Position numbers and translations under genes: made by a program. A DNA stretch of 42,858 nucleotides from Desulfosporosinus sp. Tol-M (GTDB taxonomy: Bacteria > Bacillota > Desulfitobacteriia > Desulfitobacteriales > Desulfitobacteriaceae): contig JQID01000047.1 in the NCBI GenBank assembly GCA_000770645.1, forward strand, positions 1 through 42,858. The letters are read 5' to 3'. Below, in pieces: positions 17,646 to 25,446 of the stretch (the stretch's first letter is position 1; the number at the start of each line of letters is the position of its first letter). The notes below the pieces were generated by a model. That model saw only the letters and a list, made by a program, of their open reading frames with translations. It searched no databases and was not told the origin of the DNA.

Positions 17646-19328
17646 TTACATCCTTTCCGGAGTTGATACGCCTAGAATTCCCAACACATTGCTAACAATT
17701 TGTTTCACGGCCCCCACTAAGCTCAAACGAGCCCTGCGCAGACCCTCGTCGTCAACGAGCACACGCTGGCTGTTATAGAAAGTATGGAAGAGAGCGGCCA
17801 AATCAAGTACATAACGGGCCAGGCGATGGGGTTCCATAAGACGTGCAGCAATACTAACCTCACTCGGCAAGTCAGCCATCTTCTTGAGCAGATCCCGTTC
17901 CTCTGTGCTGTCCAGGCGTTTTAAGTCTTCTTCACTCGGAGGGGTTCCAGGATCTCCAAATTCTTCGGCTTGCCGCAAAATACTGCACATTCGAGCATGC
18001 GCATATTGCACATAGTAAACAGGGTTATCTGAGGACTGCGCTTTCGCCAAATCGAGATCAAAGTCCACGGTAGAGTCAGGATCCCGCAAATTAAAGAAGA
18101 AGCGCGCTGCATCTTTGCCAACCTCGTCCATCAGCTCGCGTAACGTGATGTACTGACCAGAACGTTTGGACATTTTTACCACTTCTCCGTTTTGAATGAG
18201 CCGCACAAGTTGCATCAAGATAACTTGAAGATTATCTTTGTCATACCCAAAGGCGGATATCGCTCCTTTCAACCGGGCCACATGTCCATGATGATCAGCA
18301 CCCCAAATATTGATTACCCGCGTGAATCCACGTTCAAATTTGTTGCGATGGTAGGCAATATCCGCAGCAAAATAGGTCGGCGTTCCATTGCTTCTAACCA
18401 CTACTTCGTCTTTTTCGTCTCCAAACAAAGTGGATTTAAGCCAAAGCGCGCCTTCCTTTTCGTAAATGTACCCTTTTTTCTCGAGTTCTTCCAAGGTTGA
18501 CCGTACAGCGCCCGAGTCATGCAGGGATTGTTCGTTAAACCAAACATCATATTCGACTCCAAAATCCTGAAGAGTTTTCTTGATGTCCTGCATCTTTTCT
18601 TCCAAAGCATACCTCACCAGAAACTCGCGCCGTAGTCCCGGTTCCACTGAAAGGTACTTATCCCCTACTTTAGCAATTAATCCCTTTACTGTTTCAATCA
18701 AGTCCTCGCCATGATAGCCCCCTTCGGGGAAAGGAGAATCCTGGCCCAGGCGTTGCAGATACCTTGATTCCAGGGACAAGGCAAAATTATGAATTTGATT
18801 CCCTGTATCATTAATATAGAATTCGCGGGAGACTTCATACCCGGCTATAGAGAGTAACGAAGCGAGGCTGTCACCCAGTGCCGCACCGCGGGCATTGCCC
18901 ATATGTAGCAACCCAGTGGGGTTTGCGCTTACAAACTCGACCTGGACCTTTTGACCCTTTCCAATATCCACTTGGCCATAGCGTTCTCCGGCTTTTATCA
19001 CCTCGTTAATGACATCCGAAAGCCAGATGGGATCTAAGCGGAAATTAATAAAACCAGCCCCGGCAATTTCAGAGGATTCTATCCATGTCCCTGTCGTGTC
19101 CAGGTGTTTAATCAGTGTGGAGGCTATATCCCGCGGCGAACGTTTCGCTTGTTTGGCTAACACCATAGCCAAATTTGTTGCCAGATCTCCGTGTTGCCTT
19201 TCCCTTGGTTCCTCCAAAACAAAACCCGGCAATTCTATATAATTTAACTCTCCGACCGCTTTCGCAGTTTGGGCGGCTTCCGCCAGCTGATTCGTAATTC
19301 TTACTTTTATACCCTCATAGAGACTCAT
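17646..19328 (-). CDS. argS: Arginyl-tRNA synthetase
   Basis: This 560-residue class I synthetase charges tRNA-Arg. An N-terminal Add1 domain (ELPGFVLEEPRERQHGDLATNLAM) is followed by the catalytic domain with the HIGH-type motif in NPTGLLHMGNARGA near 135 and the KMSKS-type motif VVKMSKRSGQYITLREL near 365. The C-terminal DALR anticodon-binding domain ends in GILGVSTPERM. Length is normal. GGAGGATTTCCCCC precedes the ATG. The gene upstream in the usual order is DUF1934, of which only the 3' end remains here. No T-box leader was seen. Confidence 0.97.
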   Translation of the reverse strand: MSLYEGIKVRITNQLAEAAQTAKAVGELNYIELPGFVLEEPRERQHGDLATNLAMVLAKQAKRSPRDIASTLIKHLDTTGTWIESSEIAGAGFINFRLDPIWLSDVINEVIKAGERYGQVDIGKGQKVQVEFVSANPTGLLHMGNARGAALGDSLASLLSIAGYEVSREFYINDTGNQIHNFALSLESRYLQRLGQDSPFPEGGYHGEDLIETVKGLIAKVGDKYLSVEPGLRREFLVRYALEEKMQDIKKTLQDFGVEYDVWFNEQSLHDSGAVRSTLEELEKKGYIYEKEGALWLKSTLFGDEKDEVVVRSNGTPTYFAADIAYHRNKFERGFTRVINIWGADHHGHVARLKGAISAFGYDKDNLQVILMQLVRLIQNGEVVKMSKRSGQYITLRELMDEVGKDAARFFFNLRDPDSTVDFDLDLAKAQSSDNPVYYVQYAHARMCSILRQAEEFGDPGTPPSEEDLKRLDSTEERDLLKKMADLPSEVSIAARLMEPHRLARYVLDLAALFHTFYNSQRVLVDDEGLRRARLSLVGAVKQIVSNVLGILGVSTPERM

Positions 19329-19344
19329 TGGGGGAAATCCTCCT

Positions 19345-19545
19345 TTATATTAGCAACAGCCCATTATATCCGACCAGATGATCATCGACAAACAGATCAT
19401 ATTCTAGACTAATACGTCCCCCCTGGGCTGTCAAGTCACATTCTACCGGAAGATCCCTTCTCTTTGCATTGGCCCGCTCTTTTTTGAGGAAGTTGGAGGA
19501 AGTGTCTTGGCACGGCCGCAACCGCTTCAGGGTTAAATTAAATAG
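19345..19545 (-). pseudogene. DUF1934 (YwiB-like) 3' remnant
   Basis: An open frame without a start codon runs to a TAA at 19345-19347, directly before the argS ribosome site. It encodes LPVECDLTAQGGRISLEYDLF followed by VDDHLVGYNGLLLI, matching the C-terminal end of DUF1934 proteins, small calycin-like barrels of unknown function. In Firmicutes this gene usually sits immediately before argS. The N-terminal two thirds are missing, and sequence before about residue 25 of the remnant no longer resembles the family. The loss coincides with the membrane-protein gene ending at 19547. Confidence 0.55.
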
Positions 19546-19546
19546 G

Positions 19547-20131
19547 TCATAACAGGCTACTTAATGGAAGTTTAAAGATAACCATAAATATAAGAAACAA
19601 TAAAACCGATATGGGCCAGGCAAGTAGCGGATTTTCATAATGAAGTCTTATCATGGAAAACGCTATAACATTGAACCCGACGGACCACCAAAAATTCCAG
19701 CCGTTATAGTAACTTATATTATGTGTAGTAATAGCGATGCCTTCAAGTAGGGAGAATAGCAATGTCCAAAAAGCAATCTGAAGGATTTGTTTGACGATAG
19801 ATTCCTTGGGGACATATGGCAGATACAGAAGAATTGAACTGGGATAGTAAACAAACGCTATTATTAATTCACTGAATGTCTGTTTAAGTATCGGATGATC
19901 CAACCTCCATAATGGGTAATTAACAGTGAAAAAATTATTAAGCAAATCCCAAACAACAGCATAAAGCATGGTAGGGTAATATTTTCTCCAGTTTTTCCAG
20001 TCGCCCCATTTTAAACAAAAAAGAAAAAACATAATTGCAAGTATCGGTCGGTAAATTAGTTGAAAAGTGATAACCATTATAAACACCATCCTTATAAGAA
20101 GGGCAGCCCCCAAAAGCAGCTCATCCTGCAT
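19547..20131 (-). CDS. CBO0543-type integral membrane protein
   Basis: About 195 residues with five or six hydrophobic segments. The segment WGDWKNWRKYYPTMLYAVVWD, then LLNNFFTVNYPLW, and late NGWNFWWSVGFN resemble the CBO0543 family of clostridial membrane proteins of unknown function. The start is uncertain: a TTG at 20161 extends it by ten residues, ATG 20131 is the first ATG, and neither has a good ribosome site. A second family member starts 190 bases away on the opposite strand, so this is a divergent pair. Function is unknown. Confidence 0.7.
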   Translation of the reverse strand: MQDELLLGAALLIRMVFIMVITFQLIYRPILAIMFFLFCLKWGDWKNWRKYYPTMLYAVVWDLLNNFFTVNYPLWRLDHPILKQTFSELIIAFVYYPSSILLYLPYVPKESIVKQILQIAFWTLLFSLLEGIAITTHNISYYNGWNFWWSVGFNVIAFSMIRLHYENPLLAWPISVLLFLIFMVIFKLPLSSLL

Positions 20132-20320
20132 AACTAATGTACTTAAACTTACTATCCCCAAAATGCGTACTAAACTATGTTAAATTCTACTTAGTTACAG
20201 ACCCAACCTACGATTTTCTAACGGTCAGCTGCAGGGGAATTTTCTTGGTATGTTCTAAGGTTAATAAGGGCAATCTAAGCAAAATTAGCAATTTTGCAGA
20301 AGACGGATGTGGTATTGTTT

Positions 20321-20908
20321 ATGAGTAACCTGGACAAAATGAGAGCCCTCGATGACTCATTTCAAATACTTTTCCGAGAGGTTTACCACTATTGGTTGAA
20401 CAATGTTTTTTTAACCTGGCGTTGGTGGTTAGTAGTAATTCTCACCATAGTACCATGGATCCTCTGGGTGCTGTTTCGAAAAAAGGATAGCACCTACCGA
20501 TTGTTGTCAGCCGGTCTTTTCGTAGCCTTAATCACCTCTCATTTTGATAAATATGGCTATTGGCTATCTTTGTGGAGCTATCCTATTATGCCGGTACCCA
20601 TAATACCTGCTCATTTTCCTTGGAATCTTACCCTCTTTCCTGTATCCGTAATGGCGACAATCCAATTCAAGCCAAATATCAACCCTTTTTTTAAGTCACT
20701 CGCTTATTCATTATTCGGCTCTTTTGTTATCCAACCGCTAAGTGTATTTTTAGGAATATATGACCACAAAATATGGCAACATTATTATTCTGTGCCGTTT
20801 TTTATTGTTATCTATTTGATCGCCCATTACCTTGCGACCAGACGAGAATTTAGCCCGCTAGACTCAAAAAGCGAAGCTGCAAACGCCAAGTCGAATAGAC
20901 AAAAGTGA
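20321..20908 (+). CDS. CBO0543-type integral membrane protein
   Basis: A 195-residue membrane protein with about six hydrophobic segments. YHYWLNNVFLTWRWWLVV near the start, LSLWSYPIMPVPIIP in the middle and FLGIYDHKIWQHYYSVPFF near the end follow the CBO0543 pattern. The first good start is ATG 20321, with only a weak ribosome site (GGATGTGG). A TTG at 20294 is an alternative. The soluble C-terminal tail is polar and basic. It lies divergent from another member of the same family and is followed by a hairpin terminator. No function is known for the family. Confidence 0.75.
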   Translation: MSNLDKMRALDDSFQILFREVYHYWLNNVFLTWRWWLVVILTIVPWILWVLFRKKDSTYRLLSAGLFVALITSHFDKYGYWLSLWSYPIMPVPIIPAHFPWNLTLFPVSVMATIQFKPNINPFFKSLAYSLFGSFVIQPLSVFLGIYDHKIWQHYYSVPFFIVIYLIAHYLATRREFSPLDSKSEAANAKSNRQK

Positions 20909-20954
20909 AGCTGAAAGGTTTTAACTAAAATTAATACTATTCAAATACTAAAAG

Positions 20955-20996
20955 TGGGGCTGTTTTCATAAGGAATTCACTTATGACACAGCCCCA
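20955..20996. terminator. Hairpin terminator between convergent genes
   Basis: TGGGGCTGT (20955-20963) pairs with ACAGCCCCA (20988-20996), and an inner CATAAG/CTTATG stem extends it. On the minus strand it is followed by CTTTTAGTATTT, fitting the end of sleB-ypeB, and it can also serve the gene on the plus strand. Confidence 0.8.
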
Positions 20997-21029
20997 TATT
21001 CTTAGGCTCTTATTTTTAGATTCCTATTA

Positions 21030-22394
21030 TTACTGGAGAAATTCGCCGCGTGGAGTCTTGAGAATCCTTTGGATTTTCTCTTCGGCACCCGTTGCCGCAT
21101 TTAGGTATAAGAGGTATTCCTCTCCCTGATACTTACCGCGGAATTCATAACAATACGCCTCTTGATTCCCACTTTTAACGATAAACGCCAAGCGGCTCTC
21201 TGCTACCTGGAAATCAGAACGCAATTTCCGAAGCGCCTGATCCAGCGTGATTTTAGCTGGGAAGGTTCGCGACTGATGGAACGCGTAATATGGTACAGCA
21301 TCAAATCCCACAAGCTGGCCGTTGTCTAAAGCGATCAGCAGCCTTACTTTATCCGGATAAATCCTTACCCCCTCTTTTTCGGCAACAAAATCGAATTGAA
21401 CATAGGCCCCAAAGTCCTCACTTGAAGTTAACACCAGCTGCCAGCCCAATGCTTGCATGATCATCTTCGCTTTGCCGGCGGCTGCTTCCTGACTCAGCGT
21501 CCGGGGTTCAATAGAACGCTGATCCCGGTAAAATGTTACAACCCCGCCCTGCTGGCTGACTTCTAAATATGCTTCTTTATATTTCCAGGTATACCCGACT
21601 AAATCGCCCTGTGACTCCCCCGCAAATTCCGGAGTAATATTGGTATAACCCACCTTGCTTAAAAAATCCTGTGCTGTAACTTGTGCTTGATCCTTGGTTA
21701 CATTTCCAGTTGGCAGCCCAAGTGGCTTGGGCACAACACGTGTGGCATATTCTCCTGTATATGAAAACGGCGGAAGTTTTTGAAGACTCGCATCCAATTG
21801 GTCAAGACCGGATCTTACAGATTTTGCTGGGGCTTCAGACCCATCTGCGGCTGCTTCTGCAATTTGAGTGCCGCCAAGCCCCAGCCGTTGTCTAATGGTT
21901 GGAGTAGGATCTGTCCAGACTATATTATCCGTATCCATTCGAACGATTAAATCTTGAACTTTCTGATTTACCGGTATGAGCCGCTCATGCATGTCTCTTA
22001 ACATCTTTTCTTCTTCTTCAGAAACCTTTCCTCCACCGGCGATTCGTTGGGTCAATGTCTGAGAAAAATCACCGGCTTGGACTAAAAACTGACCAATATA
22101 ACTAAGTCCGGTCTGCTCGGCAGGGATTTGGGCAAAATCCTTGAGCGCCGCATTACTTATACTTGAGACTTTGCTAAAGTAGAGAACCTTTTGAGCGGGA
22201 TTACTGGCGACGTCTCCTTTAGCCAAATCAGTCTCCAACTGATCAAGATGACTGGCAAAATCGGTCAAGGCCCGATGGCTATTATTCTCCGCTGCCAGGC
22301 GATAATCTCCTGCCAGACGGTATTCATAGAATCCCCAGCCCAGGGAGATCAAAAAAGCCGCTGTTAAGGCCCCTATCCACAATTTCCTGTGCAT
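21030..22394 (-). CDS. ypeB: Germination protein YpeB
   Basis: This protein of about 454 residues has an N-terminal membrane anchor (LWIGALTAAFLISLGWGFY), a helical N-terminal region and C-terminal PepSY-type repeats (ITLDQALRKLRSDFQVAESRLAFI; ...GEEYLLYLNAATGAEEKI). YpeB is co-expressed with SleB in the forespore, and the two depend on each other for stability and localisation in the spore's inner membrane. ATG 22394 is chosen, with GGGGG six bases before it; ATG 22400 abuts that site. It follows sleB by about 10 bases in one operon, the classical arrangement. Confidence 0.92.
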   Translation of the reverse strand: MHRKLWIGALTAAFLISLGWGFYEYRLAGDYRLAAENNSHRALTDFASHLDQLETDLAKGDVASNPAQKVLYFSKVSSISNAALKDFAQIPAEQTGLSYIGQFLVQAGDFSQTLTQRIAGGGKVSEEEEKMLRDMHERLIPVNQKVQDLIVRMDTDNIVWTDPTPTIRQRLGLGGTQIAEAAADGSEAPAKSVRSGLDQLDASLQKLPPFSYTGEYATRVVPKPLGLPTGNVTKDQAQVTAQDFLSKVGYTNITPEFAGESQGDLVGYTWKYKEAYLEVSQQGGVVTFYRDQRSIEPRTLSQEAAAGKAKMIMQALGWQLVLTSSEDFGAYVQFDFVAEKEGVRIYPDKVRLLIALDNGQLVGFDAVPYYAFHQSRTFPAKITLDQALRKLRSDFQVAESRLAFIVKSGNQEAYCYEFRGKYQGEEYLLYLNAATGAEEKIQRILKTPRGEFLQ

Positions 22395-22404
22395 ACTCAT
22401 CCCC

Positions 22405-23094
22405 CTATTTCGTAAAGATATGGTTTCCGATCGTGATAATCTGTGGCCGCGACCAAATGAATTTATTATTTGTCTTGGCTGGATTAAAAAAGAAGACGGC
22501 CCCCTTTGAAGGGTCTGAACCGTTTACCGCTTCCTGGGCAGCACGTATAGCGGATGCAGAAGGCGGTAAATATATTTGACCGTCAGCCACGCATGAAAAG
22601 GCTTGGGGCTGATAGACTATATCAGCTATCGTTTTCGGGAAGGCAGGATCTGCAATCCGATTAAGTATAACGGCCGCGACCGCAACTTGCCCCACGTAGG
22701 GTTCTCCCCGTGCCTCACCATATACGCAACGTGCTAAGAGGTTAATGTCAACGTTCTTATTGCCAACTGCCTTTCCACTCGAATTGGTACTCTCCCCGGT
22801 TAAGAGCTTTAATTCATTGATGGTTTGCGTTCCGGCCAATCCATCCACTCTAAGTCCGCGTTCCTTTTGAAAACGCCGTACTGCTGCTTCTGTTTTTGAG
22901 CCGAACTTGCCATCAACCGTTCCGACAACATAACCCAACTGTACCAATTTTTTTTGCAGTTCGATGACTTCGGGTCCTTTGCTCCCCCTGCCTAGCAGAC
23001 GATCACCAAAGGCCCCATAGGCTATCCCTGATAGGGCTATACAGAGAATCAGTCCGATGGTCAGAACCCACCAGGGTCTATTGCGCAGTTTCAT
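22405..23094 (-). CDS. sleB: Spore cortex-lytic enzyme SleB
   Basis: A 229-residue protein with a signal peptide (residues 1-28, ending ...IAYGAFG), a peptidoglycan-binding domain ([21 protein letters not shown] ... [12 protein letters not shown], about 37-97) and a C-terminal SleB/hydrolase-2 domain. The catalytic Glu is in [24 protein letters not shown], and AFSCV ... [17 protein letters not shown] completes the domain. SleB is a lytic transglycosylase that degrades the muramic-lactam-containing cortex during germination. GAGGTGAGGG precedes the ATG. A sigma-G-like promoter lies just upstream, which fits forespore expression. Confidence 0.95.
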   Translation of the reverse strand: MKLRNRPWWVLTIGLILCIALSGIAYGAFGDRLLGRGSKGPEVIELQKKLVQLGYVVGTVDGKFGSKTEAAVRRFQKERGLRVDGLAGTQTINELKLLTGESTNSSGKAVGNKNVDINLLARCVYGEARGEPYVGQVAVAAVILNRIADPAFPKTIADIVYQPQAFSCVADGQIYLPPSASAIRAAQEAVNGSDPSKGAVFFFNPAKTNNKFIWSRPQIITIGNHIFTK

Positions 23095-23123
23095 ACCCTC
23101 ACCTCACTATGTTTAATAGTCTT

Positions 23124-23154
23124 TAGTGTGGCAAAAGCTAAGGATAATTATTCA
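23124..23154 (-). promoter_or_regulatory. Sigma-G-like promoter of sleB-ypeB
   Basis: On the minus strand TGAATA (23149-23154) and CACACTA (23124-23130) are 18 bases apart, matching the sigma-G pattern (TGHATR, then CATNNTA) at all but one base of the -10. Bacillus sleB-ypeB is sigma-G dependent, so position and function agree. Confidence 0.6.
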
Positions 23155-23172
23155 ACATTATCTTAAATTAAC

Positions 23173-23212
23173 CAAAAAATAGGGCCCTCATCCGGCATAT
23201 ACCAGTGGGCCC
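23173..23212 (-). terminator. Terminator after the YheC/D remnant
   Basis: GGGCCC at 23207-23212 pairs with GGGCCC at 23182-23187, with a partly paired interior. The minus strand then reads TATTTTTTGG. It lies about 125 bases after the remnant stop and separates it from sleB. Confidence 0.65.
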
Positions 23213-23337
23213 CCTTGGGCAGTTATTTAACATGGTAAAATATCTTCCGGATTCGGAGGTATATTCCTGGCATTCTTTTGCAAACTAAATCAGGTTCATT
23301 AATTGTGGATATTGGATATAGTAGATATTTAAGTCAA

Positions 23338-23601
23338 TTATTCTGCCAGGTACGTTAAAATAGTTCGATACATTGTCTTATCTTCTAAGCAATAAAATAG
23401 TTGAATATCCGGTTTAAAATTTGCTTCGATAATCCATATGTTTGCTTTTTCGTCTAATCCGATATCGAAACCTATATAACGCGATCGAGAATAAAACTTC
23501 TCGAGTTGTGTTGCTGTTATCAAAGCAACCCTATTAATTTCGGATAATATTTTTGTTATTGTAAATTGATTTATACAATCAATTATTTTGTAAAGCTTTT
23601 T
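23338..23601 (-). pseudogene. YheC/YheD-type ATP-grasp spore protein, C-terminal remnant
   Basis: An open frame of about 87 codons, bounded upstream by a stop at 23602-23604 and without a convincing start, encodes ILSEINRVALITATQLEKFY, then SRSRYIGFDIGLDEKANIWIIEANFKPD. This matches the C-terminal ATP-grasp end of YheC/D proteins, where the IGFDIGLD and WIIEANFKP motifs carry metal-binding residues. Full-length proteins are roughly 350-450 residues, so most is missing. YheC/YheD are associated with the endospore coat in Bacillus. Its old terminator is still present at 23173-23212. The break falls within 20 bases of another remnant on the other strand. Confidence 0.7.
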
Positions 23602-23621
23602 CTATTGGCAAAATATATTGA

Positions 23622-23888
23622 GTTGGAATTACTATTGCCGGCACCTATAACATTAATTTTTCAGCATTCACTCAAAACGGTAATCCTCAAGATTGGGGAA
23701 TAGCGGTTAATAATGTAGTTCAAGCAGAGTTTAATGCAGCAGGTCAGTCTATGACTGCTACTGTTAAACTAGTTCTTAAAGCTGGTGATATTGTAACACT
23801 CCGCAGTATTCTGTCTACACCAAATCCTGTTCCCCTCAGAAACACAAATACTATTTCTGCCTTTGTATCAATTGATCTAATTGGATAA
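23622..23888 (+). pseudogene. BclA/C1q-like C-terminal domain remnant
   Basis: A plus-strand frame with no start codon, preceded in frame by a TGA at 23619-23621, encodes about 88 residues up to TAA 23886-23888: GTYNINFSAFTQNG, then VVQAEFNAAGQSMTATVKLV, LKAGDIVTLRSILSTP and TISAFVSIDLIG. The GTY.I.F start, the LKAGDIV turn and the last AFVSIDLIG strand are typical of the C-terminal trimerising domain of collagen-like spore surface proteins such as BclA. No Gly-X-Y repeats precede it, so the body of the gene has been lost. Confidence 0.55.
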
Positions 23889-24410
23889 TATTGACTCATA
23901 ATAGTGCGGTCCGGTTAAAGCATATTGACAAAGATCTATCCATCTCTGTCAATGTGCAATGTATATACGATTCCCCTGCAAAAGCCCCTTCAAAGCTGCT
24001 CAAATAAACAGGTAAAAAGATCTTAAAGTTGAAATAAGAAGCATGACGAAGAAATAAACAGAATGCTAGAGATAAATTCAACTTTTCGGGGGTATATGCA
24101 GATGTTTCGCAAAACATTGGAAACTTACAAAATAGTATATTCAATAGTCTTAATGGCATACAAGAGATACCTGTCTCAATTTGATAGGAAAATAACATAA
24201 GCGTCCTAGTAGATAGGGTTTTTAAACTCTCGATACCTATCAATATCCACCCTGTCATAGAGGGCTTTCGAGGATGGAAGTACTCGGGTCCTACAATTTA
24301 CCAGATTTGGCGAGTCAGAAAAGGAAATTTTAGTGCTTTCAGCACTGGAATCATAGATGGTAGATTATTTGGCTAAAGTACAGTATATTGATACATTGGC
24401 ACAATACATT
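23889..24410. other. Non-coding or decayed region
   Basis: No intact gene is supported. A start-less plus-strand frame at 24188-24376 (63 codons) contains the coherent stretch IEGFRGWKYSGPTIYQIW followed by GNFSAFSTGIIDGRLFG, which may be a decayed gene that I do not recognise. A minus-strand frame of 120 codons at 23896-24258 has no coding character. The region continues the string of remnants begun at 23338. Confidence 0.35.
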
Positions 24411-25259
24411 TTATAAATCAACTCTCTTTATTTCAACACCGATATCAACAGGCTTTCCAAAATAAACCGATGACGTATTAATTACATCAACACCTGCAGC
24501 GGCATATGCTTCGATGTTCTCCGCGTTGATTCCGCCGGTGCTAATTAAAGTTATCCCGAAATTAATCTTTCGGATATCATTGACGATTTCCTTTAACTTT
24601 TCCGGTGGAATTTTATCGAATTGAAGCGCATTAATCCTGGCATGACATAATTTAATCGCATCTTCTCGACATTCAACCTCAACCACTACCTTTTTTTCAC
24701 ATACTCTCTCTTTGATCTTTTCCAGTTCGCCTAATAATCCGTCCACTCCGCCCAAGAAAACAGCATGCTGTTTGAAAATCAAAATCGTTTCAGATAAACC
24801 GAGTCTGTGCGGCAAAGCGCCTCCGTCTAAGATAGCCTTAATGGAGAGTTCTTTCGTGCCAGGAAAGACTTTCCGCGTTGTAACCACTTCTATTTTAGGG
24901 TTAATTTTTTTTGCACTGTCAACCAACGTTCTTGTCCTGGTGGCAATCCCCGAGCAATATTCCAGGATATTTATGCTCACTTTCCAAGCCATATGGAGGC
25001 TTTGCGCCGTACCTTGCGCTTCAATAAAGATTTCTCCGGCTTCGACTCCCGTACCCGAAGGAATGATGTTGATGATCCTGATCCCCAGTTTTTCAAAAAT
25101 CCTTGCCACAATATCCGTCCCACTGATCACTGCTTTTTGCCTGGAAGTAAACCGGATGGTCCCTTTTCGTTCTCTGATATTCAATATATGTGTCGTTAAA
25201 TCCAGATAGGGAATATCCTCTCTAATTAATCTATCAATCGTTTCATCGGTGATATACAT
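24411..25259 (-). CDS. modD: ModD-type quinolinate phosphoribosyltransferase-like protein
   Basis: This 282-residue protein resembles NadC, quinolinate phosphoribosyltransferase, of the ModD subgroup that is usually encoded with molybdate transport genes. Visible motifs: MYITDETIDRLIREDIPYLDLTT at the N-terminus, ILEYCSGIATRTRTLVD near 98, TTRKVFPGTKELSIKAILDGGALPHRLGLSETILI near 128, and C-terminal ISTGGINAENIEAYAAAGVDVINTSSVYF. The start at 25259 has GGAGA eight bases upstream; an ATG 36 bases earlier lacks a site. No modABC genes adjoin it. It lies downstream of the MFS/FmdE/TrmO operon, after 163 bases containing a degenerate repeat. The molybdenum link is known by genome association; the exact reaction in the ModD subgroup is not settled. 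Confidence 0.85.
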   Translation of the reverse strand: MYITDETIDRLIREDIPYLDLTTHILNIRERKGTIRFTSRQKAVISGTDIVARIFEKLGIRIINIIPSGTGVEAGEIFIEAQGTAQSLHMAWKVSINILEYCSGIATRTRTLVDSAKKINPKIEVVTTRKVFPGTKELSIKAILDGGALPHRLGLSETILIFKQHAVFLGGVDGLLGELEKIKERVCEKKVVVEVECREDAIKLCHARINALQFDKIPPEKLKEIVNDIRKINFGITLISTGGINAENIEAYAAAGVDVINTSSVYFGKPVDIGVEIKRVDL

Positions 25260-25400
25260 GTTCTGTGTCTCCTTTTCATATAGAATCATCTTCAAAATAT
25301 TATCATCTTTCGTTGATACAGCAATTAAATATACAAAATATTATTAACCGTTTTCGTGGTCCTGTGTTTTTTGTTGGGCAGCAAGCCTAAGCTTATTAAA

Positions 25401-25446
25401 GTTAAAGTTTAGGGTTAAGAGTTTAGTGTCTAGTGTTTAGTGTTTT
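25401..25446. repeat. Degenerate heptamer-like repeat tract
   Basis: The tract consists of GTTTAG/GTGTCTA/GTGTTTA-type units repeated four to five times over about 46 bases. It supplies the last codons of the MFS gene (C-terminal RKTLNTRH), so the normal MFS stop may have been lost there. Confidence 0.5.

Noticed and set aside
19329-19545. T-box leader before argS
   Set aside because: No specifier loop or T-box sequence was found, and a DUF1934 remnant fills the space.
23896-24258. Minus-strand open frame of 120 codons in the graveyard region
   Set aside because: No ribosome site, no family resemblance and abnormal residue composition. Low-complexity AT-rich DNA explains it.
24712-25209. 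Plus-strand open frame of 165 codons opposite modD
   Set aside because: It is the antisense shadow of a conserved gene and its composition (Ser/Pro-rich, no motif) is typical of such shadows.
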